Positions 1 through 6,455 of a stretch of 46,812 nucleotides of DNA are shown here, piece by piece. The notes under the pieces were generated by a model. The model was not told the DNA's origin. It made no database searches and saw only the letters and a program-made list of their open reading frames with translations. The stretch is from an uncultured Clostridia bacterium. GTDB lineage: Bacteria > Bacillota > Clostridia > Oscillospirales > Acutalibacteraceae. Numbering within the stretch: position 1 is the stretch's first letter; every line of letters starts with the position of its first letter. The position numbers were made by a program, and so were the translations under genes. The DNA lies in contig CAJFUH010000207.1 of NCBI GenBank assembly GCA_904420155.1, positions 1 through 46,812 of the forward strand, in the 5' to 3' direction.

Positions 1-181
1 AATCGGTATATACACGGGCGTCCGGCGTTCCAAATGTTTTTGCAGCTTTTATAGCGCGTTCTTCAATGATATCGCAGAAGGCCACCATTTCTACATCCTC
101 TAGCTTGCTGAGGGCCGGCATATGTTTGCTGTTGGCGATCCCTCCGCAGCCGATGATTCCGATTTTTACAACCTGATCCAT
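1..181 (-). CDS. Gfo/Idh/MocA family oxidoreductase, N-terminal fragment
   Basis: The gene runs off the left edge, so only the first 60 codons are present and the ORF track misses it. Translation starts at ATG 181 behind a GGAGGA site. The first residues contain the Rossmann motif GIIGCGGIA, followed by a KHMPAL segment and a beta strand ending in CD, typical of the NAD(P)-binding domain of Gfo/Idh/MocA sugar and inositol dehydrogenases. The substrate cannot be read from this fragment. It lies 202 bases downstream of the LacI-type regulator on the same strand, so it is probably part of the carbohydrate locus that regulator controls (inference). Confidence 0.85.
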   Translation of the reverse strand, partial: MDQVVKIGIIGCGGIANSKHMPALSKLEDVEMVAFCDIIEERAIKAAKTFGTPDARVYTD

Positions 182-383
182 ATACAAATCCTCCTATATA
201 AATAATTCGTTATTGATTTTCGTCTTTTGTCAGATGATTGTCGTTTTCTCGCATTTTCCCATAGTGCAAAGATACCTTCCCTTTTCGCTGGGAACAAAAT
301 CCAAACAGAACGGGAAAAAGACCTGAATGCTTGGAAGCTTATTTTTATAGTCCAGTACTCTTCTAGCTTCTGTGAAGCCCTTT

Positions 384-1382
384 TTATATCTTTCGATCGT
401 GAGTACTTTGCCGAAAGATCAACTGATGCGGCAAGATTACCAGTGGATTTTCGGTATGGATATCCTCGATTTTTTGAAGCAGCAGCTTCATAGCTTGTTC
501 CCCCATTTGCCGTCTTGGCTGTGATACCGTACTGAGCGAGGGAGTAATCATCTTCGCCAAACTAATATTATCAAAACCAAATACATCCACATCTTTTCCT
601 GGGCATTTTCCTTGGGCGTACAGTTCTTTTATCACGCCGGCCGCCAGGACATCTGAAATAGCAAAAATCGCTGTAGGCGGATCCGGCAACTTCATCAGTT
701 TTTTGGTTGCAGAAACGCCCGCTTGGAAAGTGTATTCTGTCTCTACACAATAGGATGGCATATAACGGCAATGATAGGTTTTTAACGCATCTCGATAACC
801 CTGTGACCGCTGTCTTCCAGAAAACACGGTGTTGTTGCTGATCAACGCAATTTTTTGATGGCCCAACTGAATGAGATATTCCACCGCCTGAAATCCCGCC
901 TGATAATTGTCTATAGTTACCGCAGGGAGCAACGCCCCATCTGTATACTCGCAGCACAGTACCAAAGGCTTGACCCGGGCAATCTCCGTCAATTCTTTGG
1001 ACGAGAGCTGCGAACTAAGCAGAATAATGCCGTCCACACTGCGGTTATACAACATAGCAATCAATTCTTTTTCCGTCTCCTTTTGGGAATACGTGGCGGA
1101 TATCAGCACCTGATAGCCTTCTTTCCTAGCTACATTTTCCATTCCCCGGATGACAGAGGAGTAAAATTGATTGGACAGGGTGGGAATCAATACCAAAATT
1201 TTACGGGTAGATTTTATTCTTAAATTTCGTCCTAATACATTAGGGGTATATCCCATCCGTTTAACAACCTCCAGAACATGCGTCCTGGTTTCGGGGGAAA
1301 CATTATCCTCCCCATTGAGTACACGGGAAATAGTAGCAACAGATACCCCGGCTTGTTTTGCCACTTGTTTAATCGTTGGAAT
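384..1382 (-). CDS. LacI/GalR family transcriptional regulator
   Basis: The N-terminal LacI helix-turn-helix (VAKQAGVSVATISRVLNGE) is followed by the hinge and a periplasmic-binding-protein-like effector domain (KILVLIPTLSNQFYSSVIRG onward). The ORF track starts at GTG 1364, but that removes the first residues of the DNA-binding domain and has no ribosome binding site at a sensible distance. Reading upstream in frame gives PTIKQ, the usual LacI N-terminus, preceded by ATT at 1382-1380, eight bases after AAGGGGG. I therefore call an ATT start, giving 332 residues; GTG 1364 is the alternative. No ATG, GTG or TTG lies in frame between the promoter and GTG 1364. The sugar ligand is unknown. An operator-like palindrome at its transcription start suggests autoregulation, and the downstream oxidoreductase is a likely target. 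Confidence 0.9.
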   Translation of the reverse strand: MPTIKQVAKQAGVSVATISRVLNGEDNVSPETRTHVLEVVKRMGYTPNVLGRNLRIKSTRKILVLIPTLSNQFYSSVIRGMENVARKEGYQVLISATYSQKETEKELIAMLYNRSVDGIILLSSQLSSKELTEIARVKPLVLCCEYTDGALLPAVTIDNYQAGFQAVEYLIQLGHQKIALISNNTVFSGRQRSQGYRDALKTYHCRYMPSYCVETEYTFQAGVSATKKLMKLPDPPTAIFAISDVLAAGVIKELYAQGKCPGKDVDVFGFDNISLAKMITPSLSTVSQPRRQMGEQAMKLLLQKIEDIHTENPLVILPHQLIFRQSTHDRKI

Positions 1383-1398
1383 TCCTATCGCCCCCTTA

Positions 1399-1412
1399 TG
1401 TAAACGATTACA
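1399..1412. promoter_or_regulatory. LacI/CcpA-type operator (cre-like palindrome)
   Basis: TGTAAACGATTACA is palindromic (TGTAAWCGWTTACA) and, read on the minus strand, fits the catabolite-response consensus TGWAANCGNTNWCA. It lies at about +1 to +14 of the lacI-family transcript, a position where a bound repressor would block transcription. Either the local LacI protein (autoregulation) or CcpA could bind. Confidence 0.75.
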
Positions 1413-1418
1413 TTCGTT

Positions 1419-1446
1419 ATTATATCCCTTTTTCTGAAAAATGCAA
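1419..1446 (-). promoter_or_regulatory. sigma-A-type promoter of the LacI-family gene
   Basis: On the minus strand, TTGCAT (1446-1441) is followed by a 16-base spacer and TATAAT (1424-1419). The predicted transcription start falls on the operator palindrome. Confidence 0.75.
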
Positions 1447-1623
1447 GCCCTTTTTTATTTTTATAATCATTCAAAATCTTATGCTGCAATCATAATCCAT
1501 TTTATGGTATTAAGGCAGTGGCTAATCTTTCCTTGGCCATATATTTTTATATCTCAATTTTATTGAATTGCCCAAAAAGAAAGGGAGTGGACGTTTACGG
1601 TCCCTCCCTACAAGTCCTGATAA

Positions 1624-1662
1624 AGAGGCTGTTATCTTGATCGATAACAGCCTCTCTTTTTT
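1624..1662. terminator. strong stem-loop terminator
   Basis: A perfect 13-bp stem (AGAGGCTGTTATC and its complement, loop of six) is followed by TCTTTTTT on the plus strand. It sits immediately after the stop of the Spo0A-like gene on the minus strand, where the trailing U-run is shorter, so it probably works in both directions. The rest of 1447-1623 shows no gene, only a weaker imperfect stem near 1585-1610. Confidence 0.8.
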
Positions 1663-2425
1663 AGTCTATGATTTCCTTCCCCTTCATTCTGATATATTCC
1701 GCTAACTTAGAAATCATTTTATAATTGCTCATCTTTTCTTCTTTTATCCCAGGGCGGGGGAAAAAGATTTCTTGATATTCTTCTGTATCGGTGGGGATCT
1801 GCTTGATGATATTCCTTAAATTGGATTCTACACAGCTCCAGGTAGTATTGTACTTGACGGCGATTTCTTCATACATTTCCATTGCAGAATAAACGGTACT
1901 GGAATGTCCAATTCGCAAATAAAGGGCGTCAATGAAATAATGATAGCCTACTTTATAGATGGGTACTCCCAACCTGCTGACCGTTGTTTGAATGAGAAAG
2001 ATCCATTTTTCATAATGCCGGCGGCTTTGTTCATACATCTCTTCCTGCAACTCCTGAATCTTTTGTCCCAGTTCCCGGCAGCTCACCGGTTCTATAATAC
2101 AATATCTCACTCCCAGGCGAAAAGCCTCGCTTGCTTCAATCCTCTGATCCTCCTTCGTCAAAAGTACTACCGTAGGATTTTTTCTGGGTGGATTTTGCGC
2201 CAACTGACGTAACACTTCTATGCTATCTAATTTTTCCATACCCAGCCCCAGGATCACAAGGTCAGGACTCTTTTGATAAATCTGTTTTAAAAGCTGCGGC
2301 TCGTCTAAACTCCCCTCCTGAAGGACAATCTCTGTCTTCTCTTTTAACTCTTCCGATAATTTCTGTACGATTTTGGGATGGTTAACAGCAATCATAACAG
2401 TCATGGGATGATTTTTCATAGACAA
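1661..2425 (-). CDS. Spo0A-like response regulator with degenerate receiver domain
   Basis: Numbering is from the TTG start chosen here (2425), which follows AAAGGGG by seven bases; the track's ATG 2458 has no good site. The C-terminal third (about residues 147-211) matches the Spo0A effector domain: LGVPIYKVGYHYF, then an EIAVKYNTT segment and a recognition-helix region. In Spo0A the latter reads NTTASRVERAIRHAI; here it is NTTWSCVESNLRNII, so DNA contacts have probably changed. The N-terminal half keeps a receiver fold, but the phospho-acceptor position reads VILGLGM instead of VILDLxMP (Gly60 replaces Asp). The acidic pair at the start is missing and the conserved Lys is Glu112 (IIEPVS), although Thr90 is kept. 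It should therefore not be phosphorylated in the normal way. It is co-transcribed with the small gene upstream, three bases away from the ATG alternative. Confidence 0.85.
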   Translation of the reverse strand: MSMKNHPMTVMIAVNHPKIVQKLSEELKEKTEIVLQEGSLDEPQLLKQIYQKSPDLVILGLGMEKLDSIEVLRQLAQNPPRKNPTVVLLTKEDQRIEASEAFRLGVRYCIIEPVSCRELGQKIQELQEEMYEQSRRHYEKWIFLIQTTVSRLGVPIYKVGYHYFIDALYLRIGHSSTVYSAMEMYEEIAVKYNTTWSCVESNLRNIIKQIPTDTEEYQEIFFPRPGIKEEKMSNYKMISKLAEYIRMKGKEIID

Positions 2426-2461
2426 AAAATTTCCCCTTTCATCTTTTTTCAGCCTCATCCA

Positions 2462-2761
2462 TCATTCAAGCCTTTGAATCTGCTCTCCGAAAAGATCTGC
2501 TACGATATCTTTCCAATTATCCACTCTCACAGAATTTTCATATAAGTACGTGATAATATCACAAATATATTTTTTAGAATGTGAAAGATGAGAAATCGAT
2601 TCTACAATATTTTCCCGTTCCGACAGATAGATTATTTCAATGCCAAACCATTTTTCAGGAAACTCTTTTATTTCTATTAAGTTATATAAAATAGAGGATC
2701 TCTCCTGCAAAGGAACAATTTCTGAAAAATTCTTGATAAATTGGTTACATATGGTTTTCAT
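2462..2761 (-). CDS. small protein of unknown function, paired with Spo0A-like regulator
   Basis: I do not recognise this family. The start is ATG 2761, four bases after AGGAGG, giving 99 residues; the track's longer version has no ribosome binding site. The product is acidic to neutral, has no membrane segment or signal peptide, and looks like a compact helical protein, with a hydrophobic stretch near residues 71-76 (YICDIITYL region). Base composition is AT-rich compared with the flanking leuB and lacI genes. It is the first gene of a two-gene unit with the Spo0A-like regulator. A partner or modulator role is suggested only by that position. Confidence 0.7.
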   Translation of the reverse strand: MKTICNQFIKNFSEIVPLQERSSILYNLIEIKEFPEKWFGIEIIYLSERENIVESISHLSHSKKYICDIITYLYENSVRVDNWKDIVADLFGEQIQRLE

Positions 2762-2821
2762 ACATCCTCCTAATTTGTAATTATTTTCCATTTTTTCCAT
2801 TAATATCAATATTCTTGTTCA

Positions 2822-2850
2822 ATTATAATCAATATTTCGATCTTTTTCAA
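2822..2850 (-). promoter_or_regulatory. proximal promoter P2 of the Spo0A-like unit, overlapping a 0A-box-like site
   Basis: TTGAAA (2850-2845), a 17-base spacer and TATAAT (2827-2822) form a near-consensus sigma-A promoter. The minus-strand sequence TTTGTTGAAAAA (2854-2843) differs by one base from a 0A-box sequence (TTTGTCGAAAAA) and overlaps the -35. A second similar site, TTTTTCGAAAAT, lies at 2878-2867. Confidence 0.7.
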
Positions 2851-2937
2851 CAAAAAATAAACGAGGATTTTCGAAAAAGAAAAATATATGAGATTTTTTC
2901 ACATTTCTTATCTTTATTCTTTGATTTCTATTTATTA

Positions 2938-2966
2938 ATTATATGCTGCTATATTTTAGAAATCAA
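2938..2966 (-). promoter_or_regulatory. distal promoter P1 of the Spo0A-like unit
   Basis: TTGATT (2966-2961), a 17-base spacer and TATAAT (2943-2938) on the minus strand. With P2 it would give two tandem start sites. The plus-strand ORF 2815-3000 crosses this region but looks spurious: AT-rich and without a ribosome binding site. Confidence 0.55.
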
Positions 2967-3076
2967 TAATTGTAAATTTCCTTTGAAAAACCCTATGTAA
3001 TTTTTTAGTTTTAGTTCTAATCTCTAGAAATTTATTTTAACTTTAATAATTATTATTAAAGATATATTAATTTTAT

Positions 3077-3115
3077 AAAATCATATATGTGAATTATTTT
3101 CACATATATGATTTT
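3077..3115. repeat. perfect 17-bp inverted repeat
   Basis: The arm AAAATCATATATGTGAA and its exact complement flank a five-base loop. It lies between the leuB terminator and promoter P1 of the Spo0A-like unit. It ends in only four T residues and is AT-rich, so it is a weak terminator at best; a regulator binding site or cruciform is possible. The remainder of the 2762-3214 gap is AT-rich and carries only the promoters and terminator listed. Confidence 0.75.
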
Positions 3116-3145
3116 AGTTGGATATGTTTGCGATCTTTTTTATAA

Positions 3146-3186
3146 TCAAAAAACGGCTGAACCCTGCAACAATCGAGTCCAGCCGT
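3146..3186 (-). terminator. leuB terminator
   Basis: On the minus strand ACGGCTG pairs with CAGCCGT, extended by a GACTC/GGGTT helix with G-U pairs, and is followed by TTTTTT. It begins 29 bases after the leuB stop. Confidence 0.8.
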
Positions 3187-3214
3187 CAGTTTTTCCTTTA
3201 ATTTTATCTCTTTA

Positions 3215-4291
3215 TTATCCTTGCAGCTGCGCGCAAACCAAATCGCCCATCTCTGCACAAGACACCTTTTTCGTTCCATCTGTGTATATATCCGGGGTAC
3301 GATAGGTCTTAAGCACTTCATTTACCGCTTTTTCGATGTCATCCGCCGCTTCATCCTGATCCAGAGAATAACGCAACATCATCGCCACAGAAAGAATGGT
3401 AGCCAAGGGATTTGCGATCCCTTGCCCTGCAATATCCGGTGCGGAACCATGGATAGGCTCATACAATCCCAGTTTTCCTTCTCCCAAACTAGCGGAAGCC
3501 AACATCCCAATGGAACCGCTGATCATAGACGCTTCATCGGATAAGATATCTCCAAAAATATTAGAGGTGACGATCACATCAAATTGTTTCGGATTGCGCA
3601 CCAACTGCATAGCGCAATTATCCACATAAAGATGATTTAGTTCGACCTCAGGAAATTCTTTGGATACCTTGATAACGGTTTCTCTCCATAACCGAGAAGA
3701 TTCCAACACATTCGCCTTATCCACGCTGCATAACTTTTTCCCGCGCTTCATAGCCATACGGAAAGCCACGCGGGCAATCCGTTCTACCTCAGCAACTGTA
3801 TACATTTCTGTATCATAAGCGGCGGGGACCCCATCTTTTTCTTTCCTTCCACGCTCTCCAAAGTAAATGCCGCCTGTGAGTTCGCGCACCACCAAAATAT
3901 CCATAGCCTCTCCAATAATCTCCGCTTTCAACGGAGAGGCTTCCCGCAAAGGCTCAAAAATAACTGCTGGGCGCAAATTAGCAAACAGGCCCAATGCCCC
4001 GCGAATCCCTAAAAGGCCCGCTTCCGGGCGATTATTGCCAGGTTGGTTTTCCCACTTTGGGCCTCCTACTGCGCCAAGTAAGACGGCATCGGAAGCTTTG
4101 CATTTGGCTACCGTTTCTTCCGGTAAGGGAACTCCTGTTTTATCGATGGCGATTCCCCCCAAATAAGCATCTTCATATTGAATGGAAAATTGATGTTTCT
4201 CTGCTACTTTATCAAGAACTTTGACCGCTTCATTTACAATTTCCGGACCGATTCCGTCGCCTTTCAGTAAGGTAATTTTGTATTCCTTCAT
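3215..4291 (-). CDS. leuB: 3-isopropylmalate dehydrogenase
   Basis: This enzyme oxidatively decarboxylates 3-isopropylmalate to 2-ketoisocaproate with NAD+, the third step of leucine synthesis, in the cytosol. The 358-residue length is normal. Visible motifs are GDGIGPE near the N-terminus, the substrate-binding [10 protein letters not shown] (the Leu in this motif favours isopropylmalate over isocitrate), [12 protein letters not shown], and [14 protein letters not shown] in the NAD region. The start ATG 4291 follows AAGGAG and GAAGGAT. No leuA, leuC or leuD is adjacent, so the pathway genes are probably split. I see no T-box in the 132-base upstream gap. Confidence 0.97.
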   Translation of the reverse strand: MKEYKITLLKGDGIGPEIVNEAVKVLDKVAEKHQFSIQYEDAYLGGIAIDKTGVPLPEETVAKCKASDAVLLGAVGGPKWENQPGNNRPEAGLLGIRGALGLFANLRPAVIFEPLREASPLKAEIIGEAMDILVVRELTGGIYFGERGRKEKDGVPAAYDTEMYTVAEVERIARVAFRMAMKRGKKLCSVDKANVLESSRLWRETVIKVSKEFPEVELNHLYVDNCAMQLVRNPKQFDVIVTSNIFGDILSDEASMISGSIGMLASASLGEGKLGLYEPIHGSAPDIAGQGIANPLATILSVAMMLRYSLDQDEAADDIEKAVNEVLKTYRTPDIYTDGTKKVSCAEMGDLVCAQLQG

Positions 4292-4423
4292 ATCCTTCAG
4301 TCTCCTTATCTCACTAGATAAGCGGATTATTTTCCGCCATCCGTTCTCATAATGTTTTTATTATGTCATATTTTGCCCCATAAGAATGTAAATTCAGATA
4401 CAATTTTAAAAATATCCCTCTTC

Positions 4424-5125
4424 TTATTTTTCATGACGTCCATATGCCCGGTCGGCGGCTTCCCGGGCGAGATTAATGATATATTCACTTTGGGGATCTT
4501 TCTCCCCATCTTGATCCATGGGAATTTTCGCATACACTTCAGCTACATTGTCTCTCATCCAGAGACCCGGCGTAATGCGGATGGAATATCCGCAACCATT
4601 TCCCACCATCCAGTCATAAAAACTCGCCCGAGGAATTCCATAAGCAGCCAACAACGTCATGATCGTTCCTCCATGTGTGACAATAACCGCTTCTGTCGTA
4701 CCCGTGCGCATCATACCTTCCACCAGTTTTTCAAAGGTAAAACACACGCGATAAGTAAAATCCTTTCCGCTTTCCCCTCCCGGAGGCGTAGTCTGCTGCC
4801 CCTCTTCCAGCCAGGTGAGAAAACGCGTATCCTGATTCAGCTCTTCAGCTGTCTTCCCCTCCCATTGGCCAAAATCACATTCTGCCAGTCCTGGGACCGC
4901 AATAGGCGTAATGTCCGGATAGAGAATATTGCAGGTCTGTACACAGCGTTTCAGGGGACTGGTATAAAATACCGCCGCACCCGGATAGCGATAGTGCTGG
5001 GAAAGCTGCTGTAATTGCCCGATTCCTTCTTGCGACAACGGAAGATCTGTAGAACCAATATATTGCCCTTTCTGGTTAGCTTCTGTCATACCGTGACGAA
5101 TTAGATGAATTTGGTAAGATTTCAT
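4424..5125 (-). CDS. histidine phosphatase family protein (phosphoglycerate-mutase-like)
   Basis: The start ATG 5125 lies behind AGGAGGAAATATT; the track's extension upstream is dropped. The 233-residue product has the histidine phosphatase signature LIRHGMTEAN near the N-terminus (His forms the phospho-intermediate), SPLKRCVQT, the acid-base segment AECDFGQWEGK, and the second catalytic His in IVTHGGTIMTLL. ECDFGxWEG is common in CobC/alpha-ribazole phosphatase and related broad phosphatases, but no cobalamin genes are nearby, so the substrate is left open. It precedes leuB on the same strand by 132 bases. Confidence 0.85.
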   Translation of the reverse strand: MKSYQIHLIRHGMTEANQKGQYIGSTDLPLSQEGIGQLQQLSQHYRYPGAAVFYTSPLKRCVQTCNILYPDITPIAVPGLAECDFGQWEGKTAEELNQDTRFLTWLEEGQQTTPPGGESGKDFTYRVCFTFEKLVEGMMRTGTTEAVIVTHGGTIMTLLAAYGIPRASFYDWMVGNGCGYSIRITPGLWMRDNVAEVYAKIPMDQDGEKDPQSEYIINLAREAADRAYGRHEK

Positions 5126-5319
5126 AATATTTCCTCCTAAGCTCCGGCAAATTATCAAGGGCCGTTACCTTTACAAATGGTTTTAAATATAATATACTTT
5201 ACTTATCGTTTACACACAGAAAAGTGTGTTTTTTTGTGCGTAAAAATAAAAAATTACTGCCTATCGTTTCTGAGAAAAAACAGGAAAAATTGGGTTCTTT
5301 CAACTTGTAGAAAAACCTG

Positions 5320-5555
5320 TTATAGAAAGAAAAAGTACACAAAAGGAAGCCGGAAAGTTTTCGCCCGCCTTTTGAAAAAGGCGACGGATTCCAAAGGCAG
5401 CGCCTTTGGTCGCTCCCCGCAGGGAGCGAAATCCCTGATACTACTTCCCAGGCTCAGGAGGGGAAAACAAGCAATCCGGTGGATTGTTTGGCCGTGGGGA
5501 ACCCTAGAGAGGGGTTCCCACCGTCTCCCGACGTGTACAATTCTCTTTTTGACAG
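5320..5555. repeat. GC-rich multi-hairpin element with inverted GTACAC ends
   Basis: Inside an AT-rich gap (5126-5683) sits a block of consecutive stem-loops: 5366-5383 (CGCCTTTT/AAAAGGCG), 5391-5409 (CCAAAGGC, three-base loop), 5411-5428 (CGCTCCC, four-base loop), a weaker one at 5434-5458, 5472-5486 (CAATCC, three-base loop) and 5494-5521 (GTGGGGAACCC/GGGTTCCCAC with one bulge). GTACAC at 5335-5340 and GTGTAC at 5533-5538, each flanked outside by purine-rich/pyrimidine-rich DNA, form imperfect terminal inverted repeats. Both strands are open by chance (ORFs 5177-5572 and 5320-5562), but neither looks like a real protein. The structure suggests a small non-autonomous repeat of MITE or REP type, or a structured RNA. 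A separate stem ACACAC/GTGTGT with a T-run lies at 5212-5235. Confidence 0.75.
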
Positions 5556-5683
5556 CCTGCAAGAAAACTTGATTTCTTTTTGTTAAAAATATTCCTTACT
5601 TATTTCCTGACGGTTAATCTTCCTTTGTCATTTTGAATCTCGGGATAAGGAAAGCTAGTTAGTTAAAAACGGAGGGTCAAACG

Positions 5684-6391
5684 ATGAACAATAACTTTCC
5701 TAGAATTATTACATTGTTGCGGAAAGAACGGGGGTTAAGCCAAAAACAAGCGGCCAGCGATCTCCAAATCTCACAGGCGCTTTTATCCCATTATGAGAAG
5801 GGCATTCGGGAATGCGGGCTTGATTTTGTGGTAAAAGTTGCAGACTATTATGGAGTATCCTGCGATTATCTCTTAGGGCGCACCCCGGATCGCACAGGGG
5901 CCACTCTGACTGTAGAGGATATTCCAGACCCTGAATCGGCCGGAAAGGATAACACGTACCGGGGGAGTTTGCTGCCTACACTCAACAAAAAATTGATTGC
6001 CAATTCCCTGAATATTATTTTTGACTTATTGCAAAAAACCAACAACAAAGGGCTTACCACCGAGGTTTCTTCCTATTTAATGACTTCCGTATATAAGATG
6101 TTCCGGGTTCTCTATTCCGCCAATCCTAAAAATCCACAGGGACTGTTCGCGGCACCGGAACAAACACAGCGAGGCTTGTCTTCCGCTGCCCAGTGCATTG
6201 CAGAAGCCAACGCCATCTGTATCGCGTCGGGCAATTCTACTGGAGATGAATGGGAAGGGTTAGACAAAGAACACGCCGTACCTCTTTCTCCAGAACTTCT
6301 TTCTCAGCAATATCCCTTATTCGCATCTTCTTTGTATAATCTGATTCAAAATACGGAATCCAAAATGGGAGTAAAGAAAAGCGACAGATAG
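5684..6391 (+). CDS. XRE-family helix-turn-helix transcriptional regulator
   Basis: The start ATG 5684 follows CGGAGGG. Residues about 8-65 form a Cro/C1-type helix-turn-helix (LLRKERGLSQKQAASDLQ, then SQALLSHYEKGIRECGL and a YYGVSCDYLLGRTP end), typical of single-domain XRE regulators. The rest of the 235 residues is a helical C-terminal region of unknown function, perhaps for dimerisation or ligand sensing. It is one of the few plus-strand genes, convergent with the pseudokinase gene through a shared terminator. No operator could be identified. Confidence 0.88.
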   Translation: MNNNFPRIITLLRKERGLSQKQAASDLQISQALLSHYEKGIRECGLDFVVKVADYYGVSCDYLLGRTPDRTGATLTVEDIPDPESAGKDNTYRGSLLPTLNKKLIANSLNIIFDLLQKTNNKGLTTEVSSYLMTSVYKMFRVLYSANPKNPQGLFAAPEQTQRGLSSAAQCIAEANAICIASGNSTGDEWEGLDKEHAVPLSPELLSQQYPLFASSLYNLIQNTESKMGVKKSDR

Positions 6392-6409
6392 CTAATCTCC
6401 CCTTCTTTT

Positions 6410-6452
6410 AAAAGGACAGCCTTTCGCATCTAGCGCGAAAGGCTGTCCTTTT
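6410..6452. terminator. bidirectional terminator between XRE and pseudokinase genes
   Basis: A perfect 18-bp stem (AAAAGGACAGCCTTTCGC and complement) with a seven-base loop carries A-runs on one side and T-runs on the other. It lies between two convergent stop codons. Confidence 0.9.
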
Positions 6453-6455
6453 ATG

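Noticed and set aside
227-493. Plus-strand ORF of 88 codons
   Set aside because: It overlaps the end of the LacI-family gene antisense, has no ribosome binding site and does not read like a protein.
2815-3000. 61-codon plus-strand ORF in the AT-rich gap
   Set aside because: No ribosome binding site; it covers both minus-strand promoters, and its composition follows the AT-rich DNA.
5177-5572. ORFs on both strands of the hairpin element (131 and 80 codons)
   Set aside because: Low-complexity basic translations without ribosome binding sites; the open frames are explained by GC-rich palindromes lacking stop triplets.
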